NCBI RefSeq assembly: GCF_016907015.1
Contig: NZ_JAFBBE010000006.1
Span: forward strand, 62,001 to 126,000
DNA: 64,000 bases
Source: Oceanisphaera litoralis
GTDB taxonomy: Bacteria > Pseudomonadota > Gammaproteobacteria > Enterobacterales > Aeromonadaceae
Direction of reading: 5' to 3'
The notes under the pieces are model-generated. The model worked only from the letters and a program-made list of their open reading frames with translations. It was not told the origin of the DNA and did no database searches. Numbering within the stretch: position 1 is the stretch's first letter; each line of letters starts with the position of its first letter. Of the stretch, positions 50,211 to 59,985 are shown piece after piece. The position numbers and the translations under genes were made by a program.

Positions 50211-51185
50211 TTATCCCTTCGCTGCCAGGTTGACGGTCGGATTGATCAGGCCGTAGATCAAATCGACGACGGTGTTGGTCACCACAAAGATAAAGCCGAC
50301 AAAAATCACGTAGGTGGTGATCAGCGGCGTATCCACCCGATTGATGGCGTCGAGGAACAGCAGGCCTATGCCCGGCCACTGAAACACCGTCTCGGTCAGA
50401 ATGGTGTAGGCCACCATGGTACCAAGTTGCACCCCGCCTACCGTGATCAGCGGCAACAGGGTATTTTTCAGGGCATGAATAAACCAGATGCGGTACCTGC
50501 CCAGGCCCTTGGCCCAGGCAAACTTGACGTATTCCGAACTTAGCTGCTCCAGCATTTCCGAGCGCACCAGACGGATGAACAGGGGCAGCATGATGGACGA
50601 CAGCGCCATGCTCGGCAGTATCAGGTTGCGAAAGCCCTGCCAGTTGAACAGCCCCGACTCCCAGCCCAAGGGGCTGGTCAGTTCGCCGCGGCCGTAGGCG
50701 GGCAGCCAGCCCAGCTCGATGGAAAAGACATACATCAGCAGAATGGCGGTGAGGAATACCGGCACCGAAATGCCGATGATGCTGACCCCCATCACGACCC
50801 GGGACAAGAAGGCGCGGGGCTTGATGGCCGAATAGACCCCCAGCGGTATGCTGAGGGCAATAATGAGGATGCTGGCACAGAACACCAGTTCCAGCGTGGC
50901 CGGCAATTTCTCGAAAATCACCTCCAGGGTTGGCTGCTTGTAAAAATACGAGGTGCCGAAATCCCCCTGCAGGGCATTGCCGATAAAACGGCCGTACTTG
51001 ATCATGAAGGGATCGTTCAGACCCATTTCGGTACGCATCTGCTGGCGCACCTCTTCCGATACCGACTGACCGACCAGCTCGCGCAGCGGGTCGCCCAGAT
51101 TATCCTGAATCGAAAACGCCACCAGACTGATGACGAACATCACAACCAGAACCTGGAACAGCCGTTTCAGTAAAAAAGTAAGCAT
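50211..51185 (-). CDS. Peptide-type ABC transporter permease (DppB/OppB family)
   Basis: The 324-residue protein has the family start MLTFLLKRLFQVLVVMFVISLVAF, an early periplasmic helix region (about 30-90) and six transmembrane segments. The EAA-type loop is YVKFAWAKGLGRYRIWFIHALKNTLLPLIT (about 218-247). It pairs with the DppC-type subunit encoded two bases later. Substrates are probably di- or oligopeptides or a related nickel or opine compound, not determinable here. Confidence 0.9.
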   Translation of the reverse strand: MLTFLLKRLFQVLVVMFVISLVAFSIQDNLGDPLRELVGQSVSEEVRQQMRTEMGLNDPFMIKYGRFIGNALQGDFGTSYFYKQPTLEVIFEKLPATLELVFCASILIIALSIPLGVYSAIKPRAFLSRVVMGVSIIGISVPVFLTAILLMYVFSIELGWLPAYGRGELTSPLGWESGLFNWQGFRNLILPSMALSSIMLPLFIRLVRSEMLEQLSSEYVKFAWAKGLGRYRIWFIHALKNTLLPLITVGGVQLGTMVAYTILTETVFQWPGIGLLFLDAINRVDTPLITTYVIFVGFIFVVTNTVVDLIYGLINPTVNLAAKG

Positions 51186-51219
51186 CTTTTAAATTCCAAC
51201 TGCGGGACCGGGGACGAAA

Positions 51220-51304
51220 AAACAGGGATTCGGGATTGGGGATTGGGGATTGGGGAATAGGGAATGGGCGAATCCCCAATCCCTTTCCCTATTCCCTATT
51301 CGCC
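51220..51304. repeat. GGGATTGGGGATT tandem array with inverted partner
   Basis: Units of GGGATTGG repeat about four times. A GAATAGGGAATGGG block follows and then its inverted form (CCCTATTCCCTATTC). The region could fold as a long hairpin between the binding-protein gene and dppB, possibly giving differential expression of the two. Confidence 0.75.
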
Positions 51305-51308
51305 GTTT

Positions 51309-52862
51309 TTATTCGACCACCAGATCCCCCAGGTAGGGGAAGTCCATGGCGTTGACCACCGGCTCGGCATTTATATTGTTGCGCGCGCCCCAGGCCAGGT
51401 TCTGCCAGTGCAGCGGCACGAAGGCGGCGTCGTCATAGAGGATTTTCTCGGCCCGTTGCAGCATCAGTTCCCGCTTGCCACCATCGGTTTCCAGGTTGGC
51501 GGACTCGATAAGCGCGTCCAGTTCCGGGTTGGAATAATGACCGCAGTTGTACTGGCCCCGACCGGTCTCCTCGTTGCGGGTCATGGTCAGGAACTCGGAG
51601 AAGTTGGCGGTGTCTTCGGTGTCCGAGTGCCAGCCAATCATCAGCATGTCGGCGGCGCACTTGTCGAACTCGGGCCAGTACTGGGCCACCGGCAGGGTCT
51701 TGAGATCCACCTCTATGTTGATGCGTGCCAGCATCGCCTTGACCGCCTCGGCAATGCGATAGTCGTTCACATAACGGTTGTTGGGCGCAATCATGCTGAT
51801 CTTGAAGCCATCCTGGTAACCGGCATCCATCATCAGCTGTTTGGCCTTGTCCAGATCGTAACGCGGCGTCAGCTCCGGGTTGTGCCCCACATAACCGGCC
51901 GGTGCCTGCTGGCCGGCGGTGGTGCCGAAGCCACGCATGATGCGCTTGACGATGCCTTCCTGATTGATGGCGTAGTTTACCGCCTGGCGTACGCGCACGT
52001 CCTTGAAGGGCTCGAAGCGCGCCTGATTGAGCTGGAAGGTAATGATGCGGGTACCCGCCTCGGTCACCAGCTTGACGCCACCGGCAGACTCGACCCGGGC
52101 GTGATCGTTGGGCGATACCGGCTTGATAAAGTCCACGTCACCGGCCAGCAATGCCGCCACCCGGGTAGCATCTTCCTTGATCGGCACCAGCGTCATGTGC
52201 TGTACGTTACCGGGCGAGTTTTTATCCCAGTAATCGGCATGACGTTCGTATTCCACCTTGACCCCCTGCTGACGGAACTTCAGCTTGAAGGGACCGGTAC
52301 CGGAGGTGTGCGTCGAGGCGAAAGAGCTGCCGTGTTTGACCACATCGGCCTTGTTCCTGCCGTCGTCGCTGGTGCCGCTGTAGAACGTCGAGTCCATCGG
52401 AAACAGATAGGTCACGGTATTCAGCACCAGCGGAAAGGGTCCCTTGGTCACCAGATCCACTGTGTGCTCGTCCACCCTGGTCGCCGCGCTGAAGGGGTCG
52501 AAAATAGCCTTGAAGTCGGGCGACGCCTTCAGCCGGTTGAAGGTCCAGACCACGTCATCGGCGGTAAAGTCGTTGCCACTGTGAAATGTGACGCCCTGGC
52601 GCAGATGAAACCGCATGGTGTTTTCATCGATGCGCTCCCATTTTTCCGCCAGTCGCGGCTCAATCTTGAAATCCCTGGTCCAGCGCACCAGGGGATCGAA
52701 CAGCAAATGAGACATTTCCAGCGTCGCGCCGGACAGCTGCTCGTGCGGGTCCATCGACACCGGGTCCGCGTCGTAGGCGATGGTAATATCCGCGGCCTGC
52801 ACACCGAATGCCAGGCCGGCCGCCAGCAGCGCCACCGTTACCTTGTTGAGTCCTGATTTCAT
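51309..52862 (-). CDS. Peptide-type ABC transporter solute-binding protein (SBP family 5)
   Basis: The ATG at 52862 (GGAG six bases upstream) gives 517 residues. A Sec signal peptide ends VQAA-D (about residue 22). The mature protein has the family 5 landmarks ITIAYDADPVSMDPHEQLSG, LAEKWERIDENTMRFHLRQGVTFHSGNDFTADDVVWTF and DVRVRQAVNYAINQEGIV. It captures peptides in the periplasm and delivers them to the permeases. Its start is 20 bases after the ATPase gene. Confidence 0.92.
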   Translation of the reverse strand: MKSGLNKVTVALLAAGLAFGVQAADITIAYDADPVSMDPHEQLSGATLEMSHLLFDPLVRWTRDFKIEPRLAEKWERIDENTMRFHLRQGVTFHSGNDFTADDVVWTFNRLKASPDFKAIFDPFSAATRVDEHTVDLVTKGPFPLVLNTVTYLFPMDSTFYSGTSDDGRNKADVVKHGSSFASTHTSGTGPFKLKFRQQGVKVEYERHADYWDKNSPGNVQHMTLVPIKEDATRVAALLAGDVDFIKPVSPNDHARVESAGGVKLVTEAGTRIITFQLNQARFEPFKDVRVRQAVNYAINQEGIVKRIMRGFGTTAGQQAPAGYVGHNPELTPRYDLDKAKQLMMDAGYQDGFKISMIAPNNRYVNDYRIAEAVKAMLARINIEVDLKTLPVAQYWPEFDKCAADMLMIGWHSDTEDTANFSEFLTMTRNEETGRGQYNCGHYSNPELDALIESANLETDGGKRELMLQRAEKILYDDAAFVPLHWQNLAWGARNNINAEPVVNAMDFPYLGDLVVE

Positions 52863-52882
52863 GAAACACTCCATTGACATCA

Positions 52883-54622
52883 TTAATGTTGGCCCGTTTG
52901 AGTATTGGAAATGTCCAGGCCTTCCCGTGACATGCCCTTGAATTCGGGCATCAGTGCAATCAGCGAGCGGCTGTAGGGATCCGCCGCATCGGTAAACAGT
53001 TGTTCGGTGGCCGCCACCTCCACCAGGGTGCCTTTGTTCATTACCCCGATGCGATCGCACATCTGGCGGATGACCGGTAGATCGTGGCTGATGAACAGCA
53101 TGGTCAGCTTCAGCTCATCCTGCAAATCCTTGAGCAGATTCAGAATTTGCGCCTGTACCGACACATCCAGCGCCGAGGTGGGCTCGTCGCAGATCAGCAG
53201 CCGCGGCCGGGTGGCCAGGGCGCGGGCGATGGAGATGCGCTGGCGTTGACCGCCGGAGAACTCGTGGGGAAACTTGAGCCCCGCCGCCCGGCCCAGGCCG
53301 ACGTAATCGAGCAGGTCGTCGACGATGCCGCGGATCTGCGCCTCGTTCTGCGCCAGTTGGTGAAAACGGATCGGCTCATTGATGATGTCCGCCACCCGCA
53401 TGCGCGGATTGAGCGAAGAATAGGGATTCTGGAACACCATCTGCATCTGCCGGCGCAGAGGGCGACGCTCCTGCTCGCTCTTGATGGCGGTGAGCTCTAT
53501 GCCCTCGAACCAGATCTGGCCGCTGTCGGGCGGATACAGGCCGGTAATGGCCCGGGCTATGGTGGATTTGCCGGAGCCCGACTCCCCCACCAGGCCGAAG
53601 GTTTCCCCTTCGTTGATCTCGAAGCTGACATCCTTGGTGGCCTGCAGATACCGGCGGCGGGAAGGAAAAATCGAGTCCCGGGTCACGAAGCGCAGGTTGC
53701 AGTGCTCCACCCGCAGCAAGGCGCCCCGATAGTCGCGCTGATCCTGACTCTGGCCCAGCCAGTGCCGTTTGAGATCCAGGCTGACCTTTTCTTTGGCGTC
53801 CTCGATATAGGATACCAGCGGAAAGCGCCGCAGCTTGACGTCGGAACGGGGCACGGCGGAGATCAGGCTTCTGGTGTATTCGTGTTCCGGGGTACCCAGC
53901 ACCCGGGCGGTCGGGCCGATTTCCATCAGCCGGCCACGATACATCACCGCCACCCGGTCGGTGACGTTGGACACCACCCCCATGTCGTGGGTCACCAGCA
54001 TGCAGCCCACCTTGCGTTCTTTGCACAAATTGCGGATCAGGGTCAGTATCTGGTCCTGAATCGACACGTCCAGCGCCGTGGTCGGCTCGTCGGCGATGAT
54101 CAGCTCGGGGTCGCAGGACAGGGCGATGGCAATCACCACCCGCTGACGCATGCCGCCGGAAAACTGGTGAGGATACTGCCTGATACGCAGCTCCGGCTCG
54201 GGAATGCCCACGGCGTCGAGCAGCGAAATGGCCTTGTGGCGGGCCTGCTCCCGGCTCAGGTCGGTATTGGCCAGCAGGGTCTCGACCATCTGATATTCCA
54301 CCGTCAACAGCGGATTGAGCGAGGTCATGGGATCCTGAAAGATAAAACCGATACGGCTGCCGCGGATAGCGCGCATCTCGGTCGGACTCAGGCCCGAGAT
54401 CTGCTCGCCGTCCAGATAAACGTCGCCGTTGGCCATGCTGCCGGGCGGACTCAGCAGGTCGATGATCGCATTGCCGATGGTCGACTTGCCGGCGCCGGAC
54501 TCGCCGACCACACCGAGAATGTCGCCTTTTTCGATGCTGAAGGAAAGATCGTCCACCGCGGCCATCACGCCATGACGGGACGGATATTCGATTCGCAGAT
54601 GCCTTACTTCTAACAGGGACAT
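52883..54622 (-). CDS. Fused double ABC ATPase of peptide importer (DppD-DppF type)
   Basis: The 579-residue protein, from the ATG at 54622 (AAGGA five bases upstream), holds two complete ABC modules. The first has Walker A GESGAGKST (about 40), signature FSGGMRQR and Walker B LIIADEPTTALD. The second has Walker A GESGSGKST (about 340), signature FSGGQRQR and LLICDEPTSALD. Each has the C-terminal oligopeptide-transporter extension. Fusion of both ATPases into one chain is known (GsiA and related). It is the first gene of the operon. Confidence 0.92.
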   Translation of the reverse strand: MSLLEVRHLRIEYPSRHGVMAAVDDLSFSIEKGDILGVVGESGAGKSTIGNAIIDLLSPPGSMANGDVYLDGEQISGLSPTEMRAIRGSRIGFIFQDPMTSLNPLLTVEYQMVETLLANTDLSREQARHKAISLLDAVGIPEPELRIRQYPHQFSGGMRQRVVIAIALSCDPELIIADEPTTALDVSIQDQILTLIRNLCKERKVGCMLVTHDMGVVSNVTDRVAVMYRGRLMEIGPTARVLGTPEHEYTRSLISAVPRSDVKLRRFPLVSYIEDAKEKVSLDLKRHWLGQSQDQRDYRGALLRVEHCNLRFVTRDSIFPSRRRYLQATKDVSFEINEGETFGLVGESGSGKSTIARAITGLYPPDSGQIWFEGIELTAIKSEQERRPLRRQMQMVFQNPYSSLNPRMRVADIINEPIRFHQLAQNEAQIRGIVDDLLDYVGLGRAAGLKFPHEFSGGQRQRISIARALATRPRLLICDEPTSALDVSVQAQILNLLKDLQDELKLTMLFISHDLPVIRQMCDRIGVMNKGTLVEVAATEQLFTDAADPYSRSLIALMPEFKGMSREGLDISNTQTGQH

Positions 54623-55200
54623 GTTCATCCTTAACCGAGGTCTGGCCCTCGCTTGCGTATCCTGCCGCTGGCGCCTTCAATGGCAGCCGATATACTGTTG
54701 CCGAACATGGATGACCGGAAACAAAAAAGCAACATCAGAGAGCCATTGTAGTCCTGTCTTTATGCCAAAACAAACCGCGGTTATAGGGAGGTAGCTCACA
54801 CATTCAGCAAGATGTTTCAAGTATCAAATTATCAATGGTGTTAATAACTGGATCGGTAGTGAGGGCTGAAACGCTGACGAGAAAAAAACAGGTTTTTGGC
54901 GCTAATAACAACGCCTTTAAAGCCCCGGTATCTTACTGTAGGGAGATCCTGACGTTCGTCAGAATGACGGCCTGAGTAGCTGATTAACCCTATTGGTATA
55001 AAAAGGCGATAACGAACATAAAGCGGCAGACAACCGATACCGGACAAGCATGACGTCAGCCAATGAATGATTGGCAGGGTAGCCTTTCGCTGCAAGGTCT
55101 GTTGGCCTCAGCGAGGTTTGAAGGTTTGGCAGAAAAGAGGCTTGAAGGTTTGGCAGAAAGGAAGTGTGCCGCACAGCCGGAATGGCTGCACGGCCAGTGA
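54623..55200. other. 577-bp intergenic region with repeats, no credible gene
   Basis: Upstream of the ABC operon and downstream of pgpA. It contains the dispersed repeat at 54922-54971, a direct repeat of TTGAAGGTTTGGCAGAAA (55119-55137 and 55142-55159) and, next to the pgpA stop, a GCCGTGCAGCC/GGCTGTGCGGC hairpin (55168-55194). Open frames here have shadow-like composition. The promoter of the ABC operon must lie in the left part, but I see no clear -35/-10 pair. Confidence 0.6.
54922..54971 (-). repeat. Dispersed 50-bp repeat, copy 1
   Basis: On the minus strand it reads GGCCGTCATTCTGACGAACG then TCAGGATCTCC and AAGATACCGGGG. The same element occurs in the opposite orientation at 62062-62110. 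The centre CTGACGAACGTCAG is a hairpin. Confidence 0.8.
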
Positions 55201-55680
55201 TTACAGCAGTGCCGCCAGCAATTGCAGGCAGGCCAGTGCGAACAGCCCGGCGATCACGTCGTCGAACATGATGCCGAACCCCCCGTGTATCCGCCGATCG
55301 AACCAGCGAATAGGCCAGGGTTTGACGATATCGAAAAACCGGAACAGCACGAAGCCCACCAGTATCCACCAGCCACCGGCCGGGGCCGCGAACATGGTGA
55401 TGCCAAAGCCGATGATCTCGTCCCAGACGATGGCACCGTGATCGTGGCGACCGATGGCCCGGGTGGCCGCATTGCAAATCCAGATGCCGGCAACAAAACC
55501 CAACGCCAGGATCAGCAGATACCACAGCGGCGACAGACCCTGTATCAGCAGATACAGCGGTATCGCCGCCAGGGTACCCATGGTACCCGGCATGACCGGG
55601 CTCAGGCCGGTGCCAAATCCCAGGGCCAGCAGATGCAGCGGGTTGGACAGCTTCAGCGCCGCCAGCTCAGGCTTTCTCAT
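55201..55680 (-). CDS. pgpA: Phosphatidylglycerophosphatase A
   Basis: The 159-residue protein has the PgpA landmarks GFGTGLSPVMPGTMGTLAAIPLY (about 21-43) and HDHGAIVWDEIIGF (about 79-92), and the late RFFDIVKPWPIRWFDRRIHGGFGIMFDDVIAG. It has four transmembrane helices and removes phosphate from phosphatidylglycerophosphate in the inner membrane. The start overlaps the thiL stop by four bases, the usual nusB-thiL-pgpA order. Confidence 0.95.
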   Translation of the reverse strand: MRKPELAALKLSNPLHLLALGFGTGLSPVMPGTMGTLAAIPLYLLIQGLSPLWYLLILALGFVAGIWICNAATRAIGRHDHGAIVWDEIIGFGITMFAAPAGGWWILVGFVLFRFFDIVKPWPIRWFDRRIHGGFGIMFDDVIAGLFALACLQLLAALL

Positions 55681-56648
55681 TCGTCACCACCGCGAAAGTG
55701 ATCCCAGCTTTGGGATGCCAGTTGATAAGGGCGTCCCTCGGACGTCAGCTCGACGCCCGGCTCACCGGCAAGCATACGTCCGACCCGGGTAAACTTGACG
55801 CCGATGTGCGCCAGGGCCGTTTCGAGCAGGCCCCGATGCAGCTCGGGCACGGTAAAGCACAGCTCGTAATCGTCACCGCCGGTCAATGCCAACTCCCAGC
55901 CCTGCTCCCGCGACACCGTGGCCAGCATGGCGGCACTCAGCGGCAGTTGCTCCAGCTCCAGCTGGGCGCGCATGCCGGAAGCACGGGCCACATGGGCCAG
56001 ATCTCCGGCCAGGCCGTCGGACAGGTCCAGGGCGCTGGAGGCAATATCACGCAGTGCCTGTCCCGCCAGAATGCGAGGATGAGGGTGTTCGAACTTGGTG
56101 CGTACAAAATCCCGGTGCTGCTCGGGCACCGTCACCCTGCCCTGCACCTGTTGCAGGCCCAGCGCCGCATCGCCCAGGGTGCCGGTGACATAGATACCAT
56201 CGCCTACGCGAGCGCCGTTGCGCCGCAGGCCCTTGCCTTCCGGCAGGGTGCCATGCACGGTCACGGTAATGGACAAGGGTCCTCGGGTCATGTCGCCGCC
56301 GACCAGCGCCACGTTGTAATATTCCGCCAGTTCGAAGAAGCCGGCGCAAAAGCCCTTGATCCAGTTTTCATCGACCTCGGGCAGCGTCAGCGCCAGCGAC
56401 ACCCAGCAGGGATCGGCGCCCATGGCCGCCAGATCCGACAGATTGACCGCCAGTGCCTTGTGCCCCAGGGCCATGGGGTCCATATCGGCAAAAAAATGCA
56501 CCCCGCTCACCAGGGTGTCGGTGCTCACCGCCAACAGGGAATTGGGTGGCACCTGCAGCAGGGCACAGTCATCTCCCGGGCCCATCAGCACATCCTTACG
56601 GCGACTGGCGACGGTAAAATAGTGTTTTATTATGTCGAATTCATTCAT
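55677..56648 (-). CDS. thiL: Thiamine-monophosphate kinase
   Basis: The 323-residue protein carries the AIR-synthase-type N-terminal motif GPGDDCALL (about 23-31), the DTLVSGVHFF segment (about 44-53), NLSDLAAMGADP and ALVGGDMTRGPLSITVT. It phosphorylates thiamine monophosphate to the active diphosphate. It follows nusB after a hairpin terminator and overlaps pgpA. Confidence 0.95.
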   Translation of the reverse strand: MNEFDIIKHYFTVASRRKDVLMGPGDDCALLQVPPNSLLAVSTDTLVSGVHFFADMDPMALGHKALAVNLSDLAAMGADPCWVSLALTLPEVDENWIKGFCAGFFELAEYYNVALVGGDMTRGPLSITVTVHGTLPEGKGLRRNGARVGDGIYVTGTLGDAALGLQQVQGRVTVPEQHRDFVRTKFEHPHPRILAGQALRDIASSALDLSDGLAGDLAHVARASGMRAQLELEQLPLSAAMLATVSREQGWELALTGGDDYELCFTVPELHRGLLETALAHIGVKFTRVGRMLAGEPGVELTSEGRPYQLASQSWDHFRGGDE

Positions 56649-56655
56649 ATAAATG

Positions 56656-56682
56656 AAAAGCCAGCGACCGCTGGCTTTTTTC
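56656..56682 (-). terminator. Hairpin between nusB and thiL
   Basis: AAAAGCCAGC and its inverse GCTGGCTTTT form a symmetric hairpin with T-runs on both strands. It probably reduces read-through from nusB into thiL. Confidence 0.75.
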
Positions 56683-56695
56683 CCGTGCTTATTGT

Positions 56696-57106
56696 TTATT
56701 TTTTTAACTGCTTGATGACCTTGTCGAGCACACCGTTGACGAAGCGGTGGCTTTCATCGGCGGCAAACGCCTTGGCCAGTTCGATCGCCTCGTTGATCAC
56801 TACCCGATAAGGCACATCTTCACGCCGAGTCAGCTCATAGGTGGCCAACCGCAGCACCGCCTTGTCCACCACATCCAGCTCGGCCAGCGGGCGCGACAGA
56901 TAAGGTGAAAACACCGCATCCAACTCTTTGACATGAACCGAGACCCCAAACAGCAGATCGCGGAAATAATCCAGATCCACCCCTTTGGTGTCCTGTTCCA
57001 GCGCAAACTGCTGGGCAATATCGGCCACGTTATCCTTGGTCATTTGCCATTGGTAAATGGCCTGGGTAGCGAGACGGCGGGCCTTACGGCGTTCAGACGG
57101 TTTCAA
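56696..57106 (-). CDS. nusB: Transcription antitermination factor NusB
   Basis: The 136-residue, all-helical protein begins [23 protein letters not shown], a family mark. It contains [23 protein letters not shown] and a C-terminal [28 protein letters not shown]. It binds boxA RNA with S10 in rRNA and phage antitermination. It is 13 bases after ribH. Confidence 0.96.
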   Translation of the reverse strand: MKPSERRKARRLATQAIYQWQMTKDNVADIAQQFALEQDTKGVDLDYFRDLLFGVSVHVKELDAVFSPYLSRPLAELDVVDKAVLRLATYELTRREDVPYRVVINEAIELAKAFAADESHRFVNGVLDKVIKQLKK

Positions 57107-57119
57107 TGCAGTACTCCTC

Positions 57120-57587
57120 TTAGTCCAGCGCTTGCAGGACGTTAATCATTTCAAGTGCGCTGAGGGCAGCTTCCGCGCCCTTGTTACCCGCCTTGGTGCC
57201 AGCGCGCTCGATGGCTTGTTCTATGTTTTCGGTGGTCAGAACCCCGAAGGCAATCGGCACTTCGAAATCCATCATCACACTGGCCATGCCTTTGCTGTTT
57301 TCATTGGCGACCAGATCGAAATGGTAGGTACCACCGCGGATCACGCAGCCAAGGGCCACAATGGCATCGTAGTTACCGCTCTTGGCGAGCTTTTTGCACA
57401 CCAGCGGCATTTCGATGGCCCCCGGTACGCGTACCAGCGTGATGTTGTCATCTTTTACCTGACCCTGACGCTTGAGCACATCCAGCGCTCCGGCCACCAG
57501 GCTGTCGTTGATAAAGCTGTTGAAACGGGCGACGACGATCGCCACCTTGGCCTCGGGAGTGGCCATCAGCCCTTCGATTACCTTCAT
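57120..57587 (-). CDS. ribH: 6,7-dimethyl-8-ribityllumazine synthase
   Basis: The ATG at 57587 gives 155 residues. Motifs seen are [20 protein letters not shown] (about 18-37), [12 protein letters not shown] (about 52-63), [23 protein letters not shown] (about 77-99), whose His is catalytic, and [27 protein letters not shown]. It condenses the pyrimidine and DHBP into lumazine. It is usually next to ribBA; here it is separated from it by 4.7 kb and has its own promoter. Confidence 0.95.
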   Translation of the reverse strand: MKVIEGLMATPEAKVAIVVARFNSFINDSLVAGALDVLKRQGQVKDDNITLVRVPGAIEMPLVCKKLAKSGNYDAIVALGCVIRGGTYHFDLVANENSKGMASVMMDFEVPIAFGVLTTENIEQAIERAGTKAGNKGAEAALSALEMINVLQALD

Positions 57588-57617
57588 GGAAATCCCTGTT
57601 TGGACAAAAGTGCGCAC

Positions 57618-57645
57618 ATTCTAGCACAACCGGAGGGTGACAAAA
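57618..57645 (-). promoter_or_regulatory. Candidate promoter of the ribH-nusB operon
   Basis: On the minus strand TTTTGT (57645-57640), a 16-base spacer and TAGAAT (57623-57618) lie about 30 bases before the ribH start. The -10 is good and the -35 is weak. Confidence 0.45.
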
Positions 57646-57694
57646 GCCCAAACACCGGGAGCAAGTTGACAAAGACCTTGCTCTGAGCATCCCC

Positions 57695-58687
57695 TTACTT
57701 CGAGCCTGGCTTCTCTGTTGATGACGGGTCTGAAGATAATGGGGCTGAAGATGACGGCTCCCGGGGGGATGCCTGACGGTCGCCGTCGGCAGACCCGGTT
57801 TGATGCTGCAACAGACATAACCGGGTTTCGCCCGGCATATCGACATTGGCCTGCTCCAGGGTCAGCTTGATGGTTCTGACCACCGCCGAATGCACCCGGG
57901 TTACCTCGCTTTGCCGGCTGCCGGTCCACCAGCACACCCTTATGGTCACCCAGCTGGCCGCCAGATCCCAGGGCAGCGCCTGCACCGCCGGCTCCGCCTT
58001 CACCCCTTCCAATCTGGTCACGGCGTCCTTCAGCAGTTCGCAGGCCTGGTCGATATCGTCCTCATAGCCGATGCCGATATCGTACTGGCTGCGCCGGTCC
58101 TCGTAGGCGGTTTTCACCAGCACCGCATTGGTATAGATATCGCTGTTGGGGATCACGATGCGCCGGCCGTCGTGGGTCTTGATGATGGTGGCCCGGGTTT
58201 CGATGCGCTCGACCGTGCCCTCATGGCCGTTGACCTCGATCTGATCCCTGATATTGAAGGGCTGACGCAACAGGATCAGCAGGCCCGCCAGCCAGTTTTG
58301 CAGTATGTCCTTGAAGGCAAAGCCGATGGCTACCGAGCCGACCCCCAGACCGGCAATCAGATCGCCCGGTTTAAGGCTGGGAATGACGATGGTTGCAGCC
58401 AGCAAAAAACCCAGCAATATCACCACCCACTTCACAAAGCCGCCCAGCACCTCGCCCAGATTGTCCCGCCCCCGGCGATGGCCCTGACGCCGTATCAGCC
58501 GCCGACTCAAGGCGCCAATACCATAGAACAGGGCCAGTACCACCAGCGCCAGCAAGATGTTCGGCAACAGGCGCATGCCGCCATCCAGCCAGGTATCGAG
58601 GCGTTCCAGTATCACCCCCGGGTCGACATCGACTTGTTGCGGCACATCCTGCGGCTGGCCCGCCCCCGGGTCCGTATGTTCTGCCAT
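57695..58687 (-). CDS. Small-conductance mechanosensitive channel (MscS family)
   Basis: With the ATG at 58687 (AGGGGG upstream) the protein has 330 residues. An N-terminal hydrophilic region precedes transmembrane helices at about 40-62 and 82-105. The pore helix and beta domain follow, with the conserved GLGVGSVAIGFAFKDILQNWLAGLLIL (about 118-145) and DQIEVNGHEGTVERIETRATIIKTHDGRRIVIPN (about 152-185). The last 45 residues are a disordered Ser/Pro-rich tail. It opens on hypo-osmotic shock. It is part of the block separating ribH from ribBA. Confidence 0.9.
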   Translation of the reverse strand: MAEHTDPGAGQPQDVPQQVDVDPGVILERLDTWLDGGMRLLPNILLALVVLALFYGIGALSRRLIRRQGHRRGRDNLGEVLGGFVKWVVILLGFLLAATIVIPSLKPGDLIAGLGVGSVAIGFAFKDILQNWLAGLLILLRQPFNIRDQIEVNGHEGTVERIETRATIIKTHDGRRIVIPNSDIYTNAVLVKTAYEDRRSQYDIGIGYEDDIDQACELLKDAVTRLEGVKAEPAVQALPWDLAASWVTIRVCWWTGSRQSEVTRVHSAVVRTIKLTLEQANVDMPGETRLCLLQHQTGSADGDRQASPREPSSSAPLSSDPSSTEKPGSK

Positions 58688-58931
58688 CACTGATCCCCCT
58701 CATCGACCCCACTCCAGCAAGCTTATGCAGATGAAAGCCGCTTCGCCAATCAAGCCGGTTAGTGTCGGCAGTTCCACAGAACCAGACGGCTCTGTATGCA
58801 AATAAAGTGAAATAGCATAAGGTAGTGTCGCTGCCGGCCGGGTCTCCCCTTCCTGCCATGGAACCGCGCACTTCATCCTGTAGACCGGCCTGCCTTACCT
58901 GCTTTACACCAGAACATGACGAGGGCTATTT

Positions 58932-59828
58932 ATGCTGCCAGAACGGCGCGGTGATCTGTTTATTTTAACGGCGACTCTGCTGGCGTCTGCCGGCTGGCTG
59001 TTTTCCAAGGAAGCCATTCAGGGCCTGCCTCCCGCCGGTTTTGTGGGCTGGCGCTTTGTGCTGGCGGCCCTGCTGCTGCTGCCGTTCTGTTATCGTCAGT
59101 TGCGCCAGACGTCCACCGAGCTGTTGCTCAAGGCCGCCGCCACCGGCCTGGTCATGACCCTTAACCTGATCTTCTGGATTCAGGCTATCTCCCACAGCGA
59201 GGGCATCGGCGAAGGCGCCTTTATCATGAGCCTGGCCATGCTGATGGTACCGCCCCTGGCCTGGTTGCTCTTCAGGGAGCGGCCCAGTCGGCAATTCTGG
59301 CTGGCCCTGCCCATCGCCATCGCCGGACTGTTTTTACTGACCATGGGCTCGGGCCTGAGTCTGTCGCTCGGGCAACTGCTGTTTCTGCTGGCCTCCCTGT
59401 CGCTGGCCCTGTATTTCAATCTGAACAGCCGCTTTGCCCGACGCGTCGATCCCATGGCGCTCACCTGTGTCCAGCTGGCGGTCACCGGCGTCATGCATCT
59501 GATTTATTCCACCCTGTTCGAACACTGGCCCGAAGCCATCGAGCCCGAAATCTGGGGCTGGTTTGCCGCCAGCGTGCTGCTGGCCACCTCGTTGCGCTTT
59601 TTCTGTCAGAGCGCCGGACAAAAATACAGCAACGTGGCCAATGCCGCCCTGATCATGATGCTGGAGCCGATATGGACGGTACTGATCAGCGTGTTCTGGT
59701 ATCAGGAGCCGATGCCGATAGAGAAAATGTTTGGCTGTGCGCTGATCCTACTGGCATTGCTCAGCTTCCGGAGCCGGCCGCTGTATGAATGGTATCGTAA
59801 TCGAAGGGCGGGGCGAGGGCCACGGTAA
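58932..59828 (+). CDS. EamA/DMT-family transporter
   Basis: The 298-residue protein has ten transmembrane helices in two EamA repeats (about 10-135 and 150-285). Typical pieces are LFSKEAIQGLPPAGFVGWRFVLAALLLLPF and, in the second repeat, ALIMMLEPIWTVLISVFWYQEPM. It is probably an exporter of amino acids or other metabolites. It runs opposite to its neighbours. The 244 bases upstream separate it from mscS and should hold its promoter; no clear site is visible. Confidence 0.85.
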   Translation: MLPERRGDLFILTATLLASAGWLFSKEAIQGLPPAGFVGWRFVLAALLLLPFCYRQLRQTSTELLLKAAATGLVMTLNLIFWIQAISHSEGIGEGAFIMSLAMLMVPPLAWLLFRERPSRQFWLALPIAIAGLFLLTMGSGLSLSLGQLLFLLASLSLALYFNLNSRFARRVDPMALTCVQLAVTGVMHLIYSTLFEHWPEAIEPEIWGWFAASVLLATSLRFFCQSAGQKYSNVANAALIMMLEPIWTVLISVFWYQEPMPIEKMFGCALILLALLSFRSRPLYEWYRNRRAGRGPR

Positions 59829-59872
59829 GGCGTGAGGCGTGAGGCGTGAGGCGTGAGGCGTGAGGCGTGAGG
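59829..59872. repeat. Six perfect GGCGTGA tandem repeats
   Basis: The array starts at the base after the EamA stop codon. It has six exact 7-bp units followed by GG. Confidence 0.9.
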
Positions 59873-59877
59873 AAAAT

Positions 59878-59960
59878 AGTAGGTTGGGACGAAGCATGAG
59901 TCCCAACATTTCTGCCGTCAATCAGATGTTGGGATTCGCTTCGCTCATCCCAACCTACCG
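59878..59960. repeat. Pair of inverted REP-like elements
   Basis: A left element, GTAGGTTGGGAC...GTCCCAACA, is followed 20 bases later by ATGTTGGGAT-TCGCTTCGCTC-ATCCCAACCTAC in opposite orientation, a BIME-like pair. The right copy matches the single element at 49154-49188. Confidence 0.8.
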
Positions 59961-59985
59961 TGCTTGAATTCAAGGGGAGAGTAAT